A DNA stretch of 32,678 bases, taken from Bacteroidota bacterium. Lineage in GTDB: Bacteria > Bacteroidota > Bacteroidia > Chitinophagales > Saprospiraceae. Below the pieces are notes generated by a model, which saw nothing but the letters and a program-made list of their open reading frames with translations, did not search any database and was not told where the DNA came from. Positions within the stretch are counted from its first letter, which is position 1. Every line of letters starts with the position of its first letter. Shown piece after piece: positions 9,667 to 18,801 of the stretch. The translations under genes and the position numbers were made by a program. The stretch lies in contig JAIUPL010000043.1 in NCBI GenBank assembly GCA_020160935.1, positions 1-32,678 on the forward strand. The letters are read 5' to 3'.

Positions 9667-10260
9667 ATGTTCGATCTGATACTTCAAAACGTGGCGCGGC
9701 ACATCCAACTCGATGCGGAGGAGCAACGCTGTTTTACCGATATGCTGCTTCCGACAACCTATAAATCCAGGCAAATGGTGTTGCAGGAAGGGGATGTTTG
9801 TCGGCATACCATTTTTGTGCGCGAAGGCTGCCTGCGTATGTTCAACACCGATAAAAACGGCTATGAACACGTGCTGCAATTTGCGCCGCCCGGCTGGTGG
9901 GTGGCCGATTTATACAGCCTGATCAGTCAACGCCCGGGCACCCTGTACGTGCAGGCGCTGGAAAAAACAGCGGCTTTGTTGCTGCCCAAAACAAGCCAGG
10001 AACAGTTGTATCGCGATGTGCCGAAATTCGAACGCTTTTTTCGCATCCTGGCAGAAAACTCCCTGGTCAACAACCAACAACGCCTGCTCGATCGCCTCAG
10101 CCTGACAGCAGAAGAACGCTACGACCTGTTTTGCAAAAAATATCCTTCCCTGATTCAGTGTGTGCCGCAAAAACAAATTGCTTCCTACATCGGGGTGACG
10201 CCGGAGTTTTTTAGCAAAATGCGGGCACTCAGATCAACTCATGCACATGCGCCTCAATAG
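9667..10260 (+). CDS. Crp/Fnr-family transcriptional regulator
   Basis: A 197-residue regulator with an N-terminal cyclic-nucleotide-binding-type beta-barrel (about residues 15-120; MVLQEGDVCRHTIFVREGCLRMF) and a C-terminal winged helix (about 140-197; VPQKQIASYIGVTPEFFSKMR). No FNR-type cysteine cluster is present, so a [4Fe-4S] oxygen sensor is unlikely. The ligand is unknown. The last 32 bp overlap the convergent bestrophin gene, so the tail ALRSTHAHAPQ is antisense to that gene's C-terminal codons. Confidence 0.9.
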   Translation: MFDLILQNVARHIQLDAEEQRCFTDMLLPTTYKSRQMVLQEGDVCRHTIFVREGCLRMFNTDKNGYEHVLQFAPPGWWVADLYSLISQRPGTLYVQALEKTAALLLPKTSQEQLYRDVPKFERFFRILAENSLVNNQQRLLDRLSLTAEERYDLFCKKYPSLIQCVPQKQIASYIGVTPEFFSKMRALRSTHAHAPQ

Positions 10261-11107
10261 AACGCGTCATACGACTGAGCGGCAGGTCGTTCTCATCGGC
10301 GCCGAATGGCTCTTCAATTTCTTCGGCGATGACTTCCAGGCTGGCCAGTACATAAAAGATAAACCCGACGATCGGCACTACCCAGTAGCCAAGGGTAAAA
10401 ACAAACCCGAAAGGCAGCGTTGCCACATAAATCAGCAGAAATTTTTTGATAAAAACGCTGTACGAATAAGGAATCGGCGTGTTTTTGATGCGTTCGCAGG
10501 CGCCACAGATGTCGGTAAACGACTGGATTTCATTGTTGATAAACAGCATTTGATAACCATCCAGCACCTGTTCATGGCGCATGTCCTGTACATGCCGAAT
10601 CATAAATGCTGCGATCTGGTTGGGCAAATGCTTTTCCAGGTCAATTTTTTTGATGACCGTCTCCGGCAGGTTGTCGAACAATTCAATACGCGTTTCTTCG
10701 CTGCGCAGATGACTTTTGAGGGCATTGGCGTACAAGGGAATGATTTTCCTGAAAAACGCGCGGTGTCGGCTGTCTTCCGGCAAAGCGGCGGCCAGTTTCA
10801 TGGCGAGGTTGCGGCTGTTGTTGACCAACTGGCCCCATAATTTGCGGCCTTCCCACCAGCGTTCGTAGGCCGTATTCGTACGGAAAACGAGCAAAAAAGA
10901 TATAACAAATCCCAACAGCGTGTGCATCACCGTGATGTTGCGCAAGTGGCTGTCGGGGCCGATTTTCCAGTACTCCATTTCCACCCAGGCCACAATGCCG
11001 GCGTAACAGCACACCACAGTAATCCACGGAAACAGGCGCCGCAGCGTATCAGAACGATGAAAACGAAAAGGTGGCGAAAGCCAGGATTTAGGATCGTGGG
11101 CAATCAT
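10229..11107 (-). CDS. Bestrophin-like (UPF0187) anion channel family protein
   Basis: A 292-residue membrane protein of the bestrophin/YneE family, pentameric ion channels of the inner membrane. Hydrophobic segments lie near residues 22-42, 60-78, 215-235 and 238-260. The conserved stretches FRTNTAYERWWEGRKLWG and EEIEEPFGADENDLPL (the C-terminal family hallmark) are present. ATG 11107 is chosen because a -7 box sits at 11135-11142; an upstream TTG at 11137 falls inside that box. The 3' end overlaps the convergent Crp/Fnr gene by 32 bp. Confidence 0.9.
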   Translation of the reverse strand: MIAHDPKSWLSPPFRFHRSDTLRRLFPWITVVCCYAGIVAWVEMEYWKIGPDSHLRNITVMHTLLGFVISFLLVFRTNTAYERWWEGRKLWGQLVNNSRNLAMKLAAALPEDSRHRAFFRKIIPLYANALKSHLRSEETRIELFDNLPETVIKKIDLEKHLPNQIAAFMIRHVQDMRHEQVLDGYQMLFINNEIQSFTDICGACERIKNTPIPYSYSVFIKKFLLIYVATLPFGFVFTLGYWVVPIVGFIFYVLASLEVIAEEIEEPFGADENDLPLSRMTRSIEAHVHELI

Positions 11108-11134
11108 GGATGGAGTGTTTTTTGCTGTAGCGTG

Positions 11135-11142
11135 CAAAAGTA
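11135..11142 (-). promoter_or_regulatory. -7 promoter box of the bestrophin gene
   Basis: The minus-strand reading is TACTTTTG, an exact TAnnTTTG match, 27 bases upstream of the ATG at 11107. Confidence 0.55.
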
Positions 11143-11178
11143 CGACCTGCCGCTATTTGCTGCGTGCTTCCCTTACGC

Positions 11179-11186
11179 TACTTTTG
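11179..11186 (+). promoter_or_regulatory. -7 promoter box of the second Crp/Fnr gene
   Basis: TACTTTTG, followed after four bases by the ATG at 11191. Transcription would start at or very near the start codon, which implies a leaderless mRNA. Confidence 0.55.
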
Positions 11187-11190
11187 TAGG

Positions 11191-11787
11191 ATGCTGCCAG
11201 GTTCTTCTTCCGATTGGGCGCACCTGCAAACAACGGTGCGCCAGTTTGCGCCCCTTACCGAGACGGAATGGGCGGACTTTGCCGACATCTGGCAACCTTT
11301 CGAGGCGCCGCGCAAGGCTGTGCTGACGGCCGAAGGCGACGTGGAAAAGTACATTTATTTCGTGCTGGATGGCGTGCAAAGGGCTTATGCTGTGGGAGAG
11401 GACGGCCGCGAGTCGACACTCGTTTTCACTTACCCGTACTCCTTTTCGGGCGTAGCCGATTCGCTGTTGTTGCAACAACCCTCGAGGTATTTTTTTGAAA
11501 CGCTCACGCCCAGCCGTTTTTTGCGCAGCACTTTTCGCCAACTCGATGCCCTGATGCTGCGCCAACACGGCATCGAACGCATGATTCGCCTGGCAGTGAG
11601 CCATACGCTGGCAGGTGTGCTGGTTCGTCAAATAGAATTGCAATCGCTGAGTGCAGAACAACGTTTCCGAAAATTGCTCGCCCGCAGTCCGCACTTGCTC
11701 CAGTTGGTACCACACAAATACCTGGCGAATTACCTGGGCATGGACCCTACGAATTTCAGCAAGTTGATGGGTACGGTGCGCATTTGA
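11191..11787 (+). CDS. Crp/Fnr-family transcriptional regulator
   Basis: A 198-residue regulator with a cNMP-barrel domain (about residues 20-120; KAVLTAEGDVEKYIYFVLDGVQRAY) and a C-terminal winged helix (LLQLVPHKYLANYLGMDPTNFSKLM). It has the same architecture as the regulator at 9667, but the sequences are clearly different, so they are paralogues rather than a recent duplication. The ATG at 11191 is supported by the box at 11179-11186; a GTG at 11164 lies upstream of the promoter. It diverges from the bestrophin gene and could regulate it, which is inference only. Confidence 0.88.
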   Translation: MLPGSSSDWAHLQTTVRQFAPLTETEWADFADIWQPFEAPRKAVLTAEGDVEKYIYFVLDGVQRAYAVGEDGRESTLVFTYPYSFSGVADSLLLQQPSRYFFETLTPSRFLRSTFRQLDALMLRQHGIERMIRLAVSHTLAGVLVRQIELQSLSAEQRFRKLLARSPHLLQLVPHKYLANYLGMDPTNFSKLMGTVRI

Positions 11788-11791
11788 AGAG

Positions 11792-11813
11792 AATCTTGGT
11801 TTTTACCAAGATT
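11792..11813. promoter_or_regulatory. Perfect 9-bp dyad, operator or terminator, between the Crp/Fnr and DinB genes
   Basis: AATCTTGGT, four Ts, then ACCAAGATT. It begins five bases after the stop of the Crp/Fnr gene, so it could be a weak terminator, but it has no T-tract after the stem. It ends 19 bases before a CACTTTTG box (11832-11839) of the next gene, so it covers the expected -33 region, as an operator would. Confidence 0.45.
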
Positions 11814-11858
11814 TACCTCTTTTGCTGCCCGCACTTTTGTGCCATAAATCAATAAAAA

Positions 11859-12440
11859 ATGGAACTACTCGATCAACTGCACGAACGCACCGAACACATC
11901 CTGCAAAAAGCCGTCAGCGAATGGCAAATGCTCCCTTCCGAACAATGGGCCTTTCAACCCGCGCCGAACGCCTGGAGCGCGGCTCAATGCCTCGAACACC
12001 TGAATATTTACGGGCGACATTATTTGCCGGCTATTGAAAAAGCGATTCAGACAGGTAAGTCACAGGGCAGCACTCCGGCCAGGGTATTCCGCTCCGGCTG
12101 GCTGGGCGCTTATTTTACCCGGCTGATGCAACCCCGCCCGGACGGTTCTTTGCCCGGAAAAATGAATGCCCCGAAAAATGCCATACCCGCCCCACAACCC
12201 GACGCGCGGGCCATGCTGGCTGAATTTATCGATCAACAGGAAACCATGCTCCGCCTGCTTCGCCTGGCCGAAGCCGTCAACCTGAATACCTTGCGCGTGC
12301 CCATTTCGCTGACGCCCTGGATACGGCTGAAACTCGGCGATACCTTCGGATTTGTGATTGCACACATGGAACGCCACGTGCTGCAGGCCGAACGGGCCAT
12401 ACAACAAGCGTCTGCCGCCCAACAGCATGCCAGGATTTGA
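11859..12440 (+). CDS. DinB-superfamily protein
   Basis: A 193-residue four-helix-bundle protein of the DinB/YfiT fold, often metal-dependent thiol or small-molecule transferases. The three expected metal-ligand histidines are visible: His47 (SAAQCLEHLNIY) and His169/His173 (IAHMERHVLQAE). Length is slightly above the family's usual 150-180. A CACTTTTG box at 11832-11839 and the dyad at 11792-11813 lie upstream. The actual reaction is unknown; DinB-like genes are often stress-induced, but no such site is recognised here. The following permease gene starts 47 bp downstream. Confidence 0.82.
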   Translation: MELLDQLHERTEHILQKAVSEWQMLPSEQWAFQPAPNAWSAAQCLEHLNIYGRHYLPAIEKAIQTGKSQGSTPARVFRSGWLGAYFTRLMQPRPDGSLPGKMNAPKNAIPAPQPDARAMLAEFIDQQETMLRLLRLAEAVNLNTLRVPISLTPWIRLKLGDTFGFVIAHMERHVLQAERAIQQASAAQQHARI

Positions 12441-12463
12441 CGCGGCGAGTCCGCAGCATTGCA

Positions 12464-12471
12464 TACTTTTG
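12464..12471 (+). promoter_or_regulatory. -7 promoter box of the LolC/E-like gene
   Basis: TACTTTTG, an exact TAnnTTTG match, 16 bases upstream of the proposed TTG start at 12488. It argues against a start at 12437. Confidence 0.5.
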
Positions 12472-12487
12472 CAGGAAAAAAACGCTC

Positions 12488-13705
12488 TTGAATTTTTCAT
12501 TTTATATAGCCCGCCGCTATCTCTTTGCCCGGCGCAGCGCCAATGCTATCAATATTATCACAGGCATTTCTGTGCTCGGGGTAGCCATTGGCACCGCTGC
12601 ACTGATTCTGGTACTGTCGGTTTTTAACGGTTTTGAGGATTTGCTTTCGGGCTTGTTCGGCCATTTCAACCCGCAGGTGAAAGTGACGCCTGCCAAGGGT
12701 AAGACTTTTGAAGCCGACAGCCTGCTGCTTACCAAAGTGCGCGCTTTGCCCGGTGTGCTGTATGCCAGTGAAACGTTGGAGGAAATCGCTTTTTTTGAAT
12801 ACGAAGGTTCCCAGAATTTTGGAGTATTGAAGGGTGTCGACAGCCTTTTTGCGCGTGTCAACAACATCGACTCCACTATTCAGGAAGGGGAATACAAATT
12901 GAAAATATCGGAACGCAATTGCGTCGTTGCCGGCGCCGGGATGCGCAACAAACTCGGCATAGATGTGCGCAATCCGCTGGCCTTGCTCACGATTTACATG
13001 CCCGAACAGCAAAGCAATTTGATGGATCAACCTTTCAAAACCCGCAATGTGTATCCGGTAGGCACCTTTGCCATTCAGCAGGATTTTGACAATCAGTATG
13101 TGTTGACCAACCTCGACTTCATGCGCGAAATACTGGAATCCTCTCCGACGACGGTTTCTGCCATCGAAATCAGGGGCAGGCCGGGAATCAGACTTTCGGA
13201 ACTCAAAAGCCAGGTGGCGCAGGTGTTTGGCAACGACTATTCCATCCGCGACGAATACGAGCAAAACGAGGCATTTTTCAAGGTCATGCGCCTGGAAAAA
13301 TGGATGGGTTTTGCCATCACCAGCCTGATGCTGATATTGATGGCGTTCAATACTGTTGGCGCTTTGTGGATGATCGTACTCGACAAACAAAAGGACATCA
13401 GCATTCTGAAAAGCATGGGCGCCACGGATCGTTTGATTCACCGCATTTTTCTGCTGGAAGGCCTCCTGCTTACCCTTCTGGGTATGGGTATCGGCATTGT
13501 GCTGGCTTGCGGGCTCTATCTGATTCAAAAGACCTATGGCATCATTTCCATTCCACAAGGGTTTCTGGTGGAAAGTTATCCGATTTCCATGCGCGCCAGC
13601 GATTTTATCCCTGTCGTGCTCACCGTTATTGGCATTGGCTTGCTCGCCTCGCTCGCGCCGGCGCGGAGGGCAGTGCAGGTGCCAACTTTTTTGAGGGAAG
13701 AGTGA
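12488..13705 (+). CDS. ABC transporter permease, LolC/LolE (FtsX/MacB) family
   Basis: A 405-residue permease with a TM helix near residues 22-47, a long periplasmic domain (about 48-270) and three C-terminal helices (about 275-390). This is the type VII ABC (MacB/LolCE) layout, which extracts lipoproteins from the inner membrane. The opening NFSFYIARRYLFARRSANAINIITGISVLGVAIG is typical of Bacteroidota LolE homologues. The coupling stretch DISILKSMGATDRLI is present. The start is taken as TTG 12488, because the family motif begins there and a -7 box lies at 12464; no ATG is available in this frame near it. The ATPase partner is not in the window. Confidence 0.87.
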   Translation: MNFSFYIARRYLFARRSANAINIITGISVLGVAIGTAALILVLSVFNGFEDLLSGLFGHFNPQVKVTPAKGKTFEADSLLLTKVRALPGVLYASETLEEIAFFEYEGSQNFGVLKGVDSLFARVNNIDSTIQEGEYKLKISERNCVVAGAGMRNKLGIDVRNPLALLTIYMPEQQSNLMDQPFKTRNVYPVGTFAIQQDFDNQYVLTNLDFMREILESSPTTVSAIEIRGRPGIRLSELKSQVAQVFGNDYSIRDEYEQNEAFFKVMRLEKWMGFAITSLMLILMAFNTVGALWMIVLDKQKDISILKSMGATDRLIHRIFLLEGLLLTLLGMGIGIVLACGLYLIQKTYGIISIPQGFLVESYPISMRASDFIPVVLTVIGIGLLASLAPARRAVQVPTFLREE

Positions 13706-13707
13706 GG

Positions 13708-13872
13708 ATAGTTGACAGTCAACAGTCTACAGTCATCAGTCGACAGTCCGTAGGATGCGCTTGGGGCTTTGTTAGTTAGGCCCTCAACATTGGCTAAAGG
13801 GCGTTGAGCGGAACGGTACACTCTACGAACTCTCACTCTCTCACTCTCTCACTCTCTCACTTCTCTCACCTC
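13708..13872. repeat. Degenerate heptamer and octamer tandem repeats between the LolC/E-like gene and pyrG
   Basis: 13711-13748 carries five heptamers of the ACAGTCA/ACAGTCT type. 13830-13872 carries octamers TCTCACTC. Between them are CTCAACATTGG...GCGTTGAG (a short inverted pair) and GGTACACTCTACG, which resembles the core edge of the heptamer hairpins. The two arms are not complementary to each other, so this may be a decayed hairpin locus. Confidence 0.6.
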
Positions 13873-13875
13873 TTT

Positions 13876-15516
<1,641 letters not shown>

Positions 15517-15600
15517 TTACTTCAGCAACCCTTCCTGCTCTGCCGTTTTTTCTTTCGATCTTTGTGGGGAACAAGCCTTCATCATTTCTGTTGTAAGGAC

Positions 15601-16314
15601 ATGCAAACGGTACAATTTCAGGATCTGGGCCGAATGGACTATCAGGCAGCATGGGATTTTCAAACATCCCTTCATCGCAGTCTGGTAGATAAAAAACTGA
15701 ACAACAAACAGTTGCAACCAGGGTCTTACGAGCAGGATCATCGCCTGCTGTTGGTGGAGCACCCTCCTGTGTACACCCTGGGCAAAAGCGGCTCGATAGA
15801 TCACCTGCTGTTGTCGGAGGCTGAAATGGCCGAACGGGGCATACAATTTTTCCCTATCAACCGCGGCGGCGACATCACTTTTCACGGCCCGGGACAAATC
15901 GTGGGCTATCCGATTCTCGATCTGGATTGTTTTTTTACCGATGTGCATCGCTATGTGCGCAGCATCGAGGAAGTAATGATTCGTACCCTCGCGGAATACG
16001 GTATCGAAGGCCGGCGTATCAAGGAATATACCGGCGTATGGATTGCCAATGAAGAGGAAACGGCCTTTCGGAAAATTTGCGCCATCGGTGTGCACCTCAG
16101 CCGCTGGGTGACGCTGCACGGCTGGGCTTTTAATGCAAATACCCCGCTGGAATACTTCGATTACATTGTACCTTGCGGGATCGACGATGCAGACAAGTCT
16201 GTCACCTCGCTGGCCCGCGAACTCGGCCACCCGGTAGACATGCAGGCGGTAAAAGACAAGATGAAACGACATTTCGCCGATATTTTTGAATGCACGCTCC
16301 ACGACATCGCCTGA
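15601..16314 (+). CDS. lipB: Lipoyl(octanoyl) transferase
   Basis: A 237-residue enzyme that transfers octanoyl from acyl carrier protein to lipoyl domains, the first step of lipoate synthesis. The family signature RGGDITFHGPGQ (residues 88-99) is intact. The thioester Cys192 (IVPCGI) and the catalytic Lys158 (RKICAIGVH) are present. ATG 15601 gives the normal start (MQTVQFQDLG); a GATCTTTG sequence at 15557-15564 is a near match to a -7 box. No lipA is in the window. Confidence 0.95.
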   Translation: MQTVQFQDLGRMDYQAAWDFQTSLHRSLVDKKLNNKQLQPGSYEQDHRLLLVEHPPVYTLGKSGSIDHLLLSEAEMAERGIQFFPINRGGDITFHGPGQIVGYPILDLDCFFTDVHRYVRSIEEVMIRTLAEYGIEGRRIKEYTGVWIANEEETAFRKICAIGVHLSRWVTLHGWAFNANTPLEYFDYIVPCGIDDADKSVTSLARELGHPVDMQAVKDKMKRHFADIFECTLHDIA

Positions 16315-16318
16315 CCGC

Positions 16319-16376
16319 CCTCAACTCTTCAACCCTCCACCCTTCAACCCTCATCAACTTTTATCAACCACTCAAC
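16319..16376. repeat. Short degenerate CTTCAACCC/CATCAAC tandem repeat
   Basis: The 63-bp gap between lipB and the next gene consists of imperfect units such as CTCAACTCTTCAACCCTCCACCC. It is related to the CTCAACCC units of the 6134-6525 palindrome, but here no complementary arm is present. Confidence 0.6.
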
Positions 16377-16377
16377 C

Positions 16378-16788
16378 ATGATCAAAGACATTCCCATCCA
16401 AAAAGTTGAAGACCTTGCCATTGCGATCGTTCCGCGCCTGCCACACGAAGAGGACTGGGAAGATTTTTGGGATGCCTACCTGATCAACCTGAAAATAGAA
16501 CCTATCCGTTCGGTGCTGGTCAATTCCACCGGTTATGGTGAAATTGATGGCGAAAAGCGCCGTACCAGTACCCTCCGCTATTTCTGGGACAGCATCGGAC
16601 CGCTGGATATCGTGAAGATAGAGCCTGTGCAAAAACAGGTGTTCGAACTAGCCAGTGAGTATTGGGTCAGTTTTTCCTATAACGACTACCTGTACGACAA
16701 AAAATATGTGTTTGTTGCGGGCAGCCTCGATGAGATCAATTTTACGGAAATCCCGTTTCTCGATCGGAAAGGGGTCATGATCAGATAA
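16378..16788 (+). CDS. Hypothetical protein (136 residues)
   Basis: A small acidic soluble protein that I do not recognise. It begins MIKDIPIQKVEDLAIAIVPR and has a WEDFWDAYLINL stretch, a TLRYFWDSI stretch and a C-terminal YLYDKKYVFVAGSLDE strand pattern, which suggest an alpha/beta fold. There is no signal peptide or TM helix. Coding is supported by a continuous frame with no competing gene on the other strand. It starts 63 bp after lipB and lies 35 bp before a small membrane protein gene, so the three may be cotranscribed. Confidence 0.7.
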   Translation: MIKDIPIQKVEDLAIAIVPRLPHEEDWEDFWDAYLINLKIEPIRSVLVNSTGYGEIDGEKRRTSTLRYFWDSIGPLDIVKIEPVQKQVFELASEYWVSFSYNDYLYDKKYVFVAGSLDEINFTEIPFLDRKGVMIR

Positions 16789-16823
16789 ACCATTTTCCTT
16801 TTTCACCGCTCATTTCTTCCGCC

Positions 16824-17273
16824 ATGCGCATCCGCGATTTGTTCGACAAATACATTTTTTTTCCGCCGTTTCAGGCGGCGCTCATTTTTGTTGCAGGGCT
16901 GCTGCTTATGCTCATCGGCTGGCTGCTGGCACTGAGCGGTATGAAATCTGTAGACCAATTGTTTGCCTGGTCGGTGGCCTCCGCGTTTGCCTTGTTGTTT
17001 GCCATTTTCAACAGCCTCATGAGTCTGCGCGCCACCCATGCCGGAAAATACTGGGGCGCGTCGGTGTACAGTTTTTTGGGCCTCGTGCTGTGTAACAGCA
17101 CTGCCGCCTGGCTGTTCAGCGGTATCCCGCTCCGTGATGCCGGCACCTACCGCTGGATTTTTATCGTCGTTACCTTCGGCTTCCTGGTGTTTTTGTCGAT
17201 GGTGAATTTTATGAAAAAAATCGTGCAGTTTGCGGAAAGGGAGGAGTGGAATCAGCCAAGGAAAAAGTCCTGA
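16824..17273 (+). CDS. Small integral membrane protein, unknown function
   Basis: A 149-residue protein with four clear hydrophobic helices (about residues 15-38, 46-66, 80-102 and 108-128) and a charged C-terminal tail. I recognise no family. The last two residues and the stop (AAG TCC TGA, Lys-Ser-stop) are supplied by the first heptamer of the following hairpin, so the original C-terminus may have been different. It lies 35 bp after the hypothetical gene at 16378. Confidence 0.72.
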   Translation: MRIRDLFDKYIFFPPFQAALIFVAGLLLMLIGWLLALSGMKSVDQLFAWSVASAFALLFAIFNSLMSLRATHAGKYWGASVYSFLGLVLCNSTAAWLFSGIPLRDAGTYRWIFIVVTFGFLVFLSMVNFMKKIVQFAEREEWNQPRKKS

Positions 17274-17392
17274 GTCGTGAGTCCTGAGTCCTAAGTCTGT
17301 AGAGTACACCATGTACCCTCGGTATTTGTTATAAATAATGCTAAGGGTACATGGTGTACTCTACAGACTTAGGACTCAGGACTCAGGACTTA
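17267..17392. repeat. Heptamer-armed hairpin, copy 2
   Basis: The left arm of GTCCTGA-type heptamers runs from 17267 to about 17299, then GTAGAGTACACCATGTACCC. The loop holds CTCGGTATTTGTTATAAATAATGCTAAG. The right arm is GGGTACATGGTGTACTCTAC plus complementary heptamers. The variant TCTGTAG (other copies TCCGTAG) is matched by CTACAGA on the right, so the change is compensated. It overlaps the end of the membrane protein gene. Confidence 0.92.
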
Positions 17393-17412
17393 ACTAATCA
17401 AAACTACGCTTT

Positions 17413-17766
17413 ATGAAAATCTCTCAATTTGAAGACATTGTTGCCTGGCAAAAGGCACAAGACCTTGCTGTGGCTATTCATCAGCAATTTGGTAAATCAG
17501 GTGATTCGGGTTTCAAAAACCAGATTTGCAGAGCCGCCGTTTCCATATCGAATAACATCGCGGAAGGTTTTGACCGGCAAACGGATAAACAATTTTCCAG
17601 TTTTCTTTTCATTGCCCTGGGTTCAAATTCAGAGGTTCAGTCAATGCTTCATCTGGCCGTGAGGCTAAACTGGATTTCAGAATCTGTACACCATGAACTA
17701 ATTCAACAAACCAAAGAAATCAGTCGAATTATCTTTGGGTTCATTCAGTATCTAAATAAGTCCTGA
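17413..17766 (+). CDS. Four-helix bundle protein (S23/23S rRNA intervening-sequence family)
   Basis: A 117-residue protein with the family opening FEDIVAWQKAQDLAVAIH, then FKNQICRAAVSISNNIAEGF, a middle helix with FLFIALGSNSEVQSML and a C-terminal helix. Homologues were first found in 23S rRNA intervening sequences, and related folds (Avd) assist reverse transcription in diversity-generating retroelements; a function for free-standing copies is not known. It lies alone between two heptamer hairpins (copies 2 and 3). Its last two codons and stop (AAG TCC TGA) come from the first heptamer of copy 3. Confidence 0.9.
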   Translation: MKISQFEDIVAWQKAQDLAVAIHQQFGKSGDSGFKNQICRAAVSISNNIAEGFDRQTDKQFSSFLFIALGSNSEVQSMLHLAVRLNWISESVHHELIQQTKEISRIIFGFIQYLNKS

Positions 17767-17937
17767 GTCCTAAGTCCTGAGTCCTAAGTCCGTAGAGTAC
17801 ACATTGTACCCTTAGCATCTTTAATAACAAATCCCGAGGGTATATGGTGTACTCTACGGACTTAGGACTCAGGACTTAGGACTCAGGACTTAGGACTCAG
17901 GACTCAGGACTCGGAACTCACGACTTAGGACTCAGGA
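17759..17937. repeat. Heptamer-armed hairpin, copy 3 (core inverted relative to copy 2, extended right arm)
   Basis: The left arm has about four to five heptamers, then GTAGAGTACACATTGTACCC. The loop reads TTAGCATCTTTAATAACAAATCCCGAGGG, the inverse orientation of the copy 2 loop. The right arm is long (about 17851-17937, roughly eleven heptamers) and abuts the gldN stop codon. The unequal arm lengths show that heptamer number changes readily. Confidence 0.92.
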
Positions 17938-18801
17938 CTACCAATTCCAAAGGTCATGTTCCCGATTAAACATCTCCGCCTCAATCTGCTCGCCATGCAT
18001 CACCATATCGGCGCCGGAAAACATATCCTGCAAACGTAAATCGTTGACATTGTTTTCTTTAGTGACGCAGGAGGCGAAATGCCGCATTTCAAAAATATCT
18101 TCCCAGGTGGTAGTAGCCGCATAATTGCCGCCATGTGTAACGGCTTTGCAGTGTGCCAGCAGTGGGCGAGCGGAAGGGTAGTGTACCCAGAAAAGCGGCA
18201 TTTCAAATTTGAAATCGCCGTTTTCGTCGGTCACATCCATGAGCGGCGCGATACCGAGAATGCGCACCTGCAAGGTGGCTGTTTTGGAATCGAAATACCA
18301 GGCTTCTTTGATGCGGAAACGCTTCACACTCTCCCAGTCGCGCTCGTTTTGCACCACCACCATTTCGTCGATACCCGTGTCGATGTTGACACGGAAAATA
18401 GTGTCCGTGCGGAACAGCATGGCACGGACGGATTCTGCGCTGAGGGGTTTGGAAAAATGATCGTCCTGTGTGCTGTACACCTGTAAATCGCCGGACATAG
18501 CCGCTTCAGACAGGATTTTAAACAATGGCGACTCGGGAGCGACGAACGGCTGGTTCATTTTTTCGCGCACATCGATGATGCGCCAAAGCCGTTTTTCCCA
18601 TAAAATATCGGCTTCCCGAACGGGCTGGTGCGCCAGTACCTGATGATCCTGGACCACTTCGCGTTCGGTAAAGTCGTCGAGCGGCGTGGCAGAAGAGAGG
18701 GGTGACGGATCTGTTTGAGCGAAAGAAAGTTGGGTGGCGAGCAAGGCTCCGCCAAGGCAGGCCCATACACGGACCGCCTTCATGGACAACAGTTTTGTCA
18801 T
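17938..18801 (-). CDS. gldN: GldN/PorN-like gliding motility and type IX secretion protein
   Basis: A 287-residue exported protein resembling GldN, a periplasmic partner of GldK/PorK in the T9SS ring. A signal peptide is visible (MKAVRVWACLGGALLATQLSFAQ from the second ATG, 18783; the first ATG is 18801). The conserved part begins at DILWEKRLWRIIDVREKMNQPF and includes FRIKEAWYFDSKTATLQVRILGIAPL and a C-terminal TWEDIFEMRHFASCVTKENN. gldK, gldL and gldM, which normally precede it, are absent, so this is a separate or additional copy. The stop is directly at the hairpin copy 3 edge. Confidence 0.85.
   Translation of the reverse strand: MTKLLSMKAVRVWACLGGALLATQLSFAQTDPSPLSSATPLDDFTEREVVQDHQVLAHQPVREADILWEKRLWRIIDVREKMNQPFVAPESPLFKILSEAAMSGDLQVYSTQDDHFSKPLSAESVRAMLFRTDTIFRVNIDTGIDEMVVVQNERDWESVKRFRIKEAWYFDSKTATLQVRILGIAPLMDVTDENGDFKFEMPLFWVHYPSARPLLAHCKAVTHGGNYAATTTWEDIFEMRHFASCVTKENNVNDLRLQDMFSGADMVMHGEQIEAEMFNREHDLWNW

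Noticed and set aside
11108-11137. TTG-initiated extension of the bestrophin gene.
   Set aside because: The proposed start lies within the TACTTTTG promoter box, so it would not be in the transcript.
12497-13558. 353-codon minus-strand open frame opposite the LolC/E-like permease.
   Set aside because: Low-complexity basic/His-rich composition typical of antisense reading; permease motifs on the plus strand are clear.
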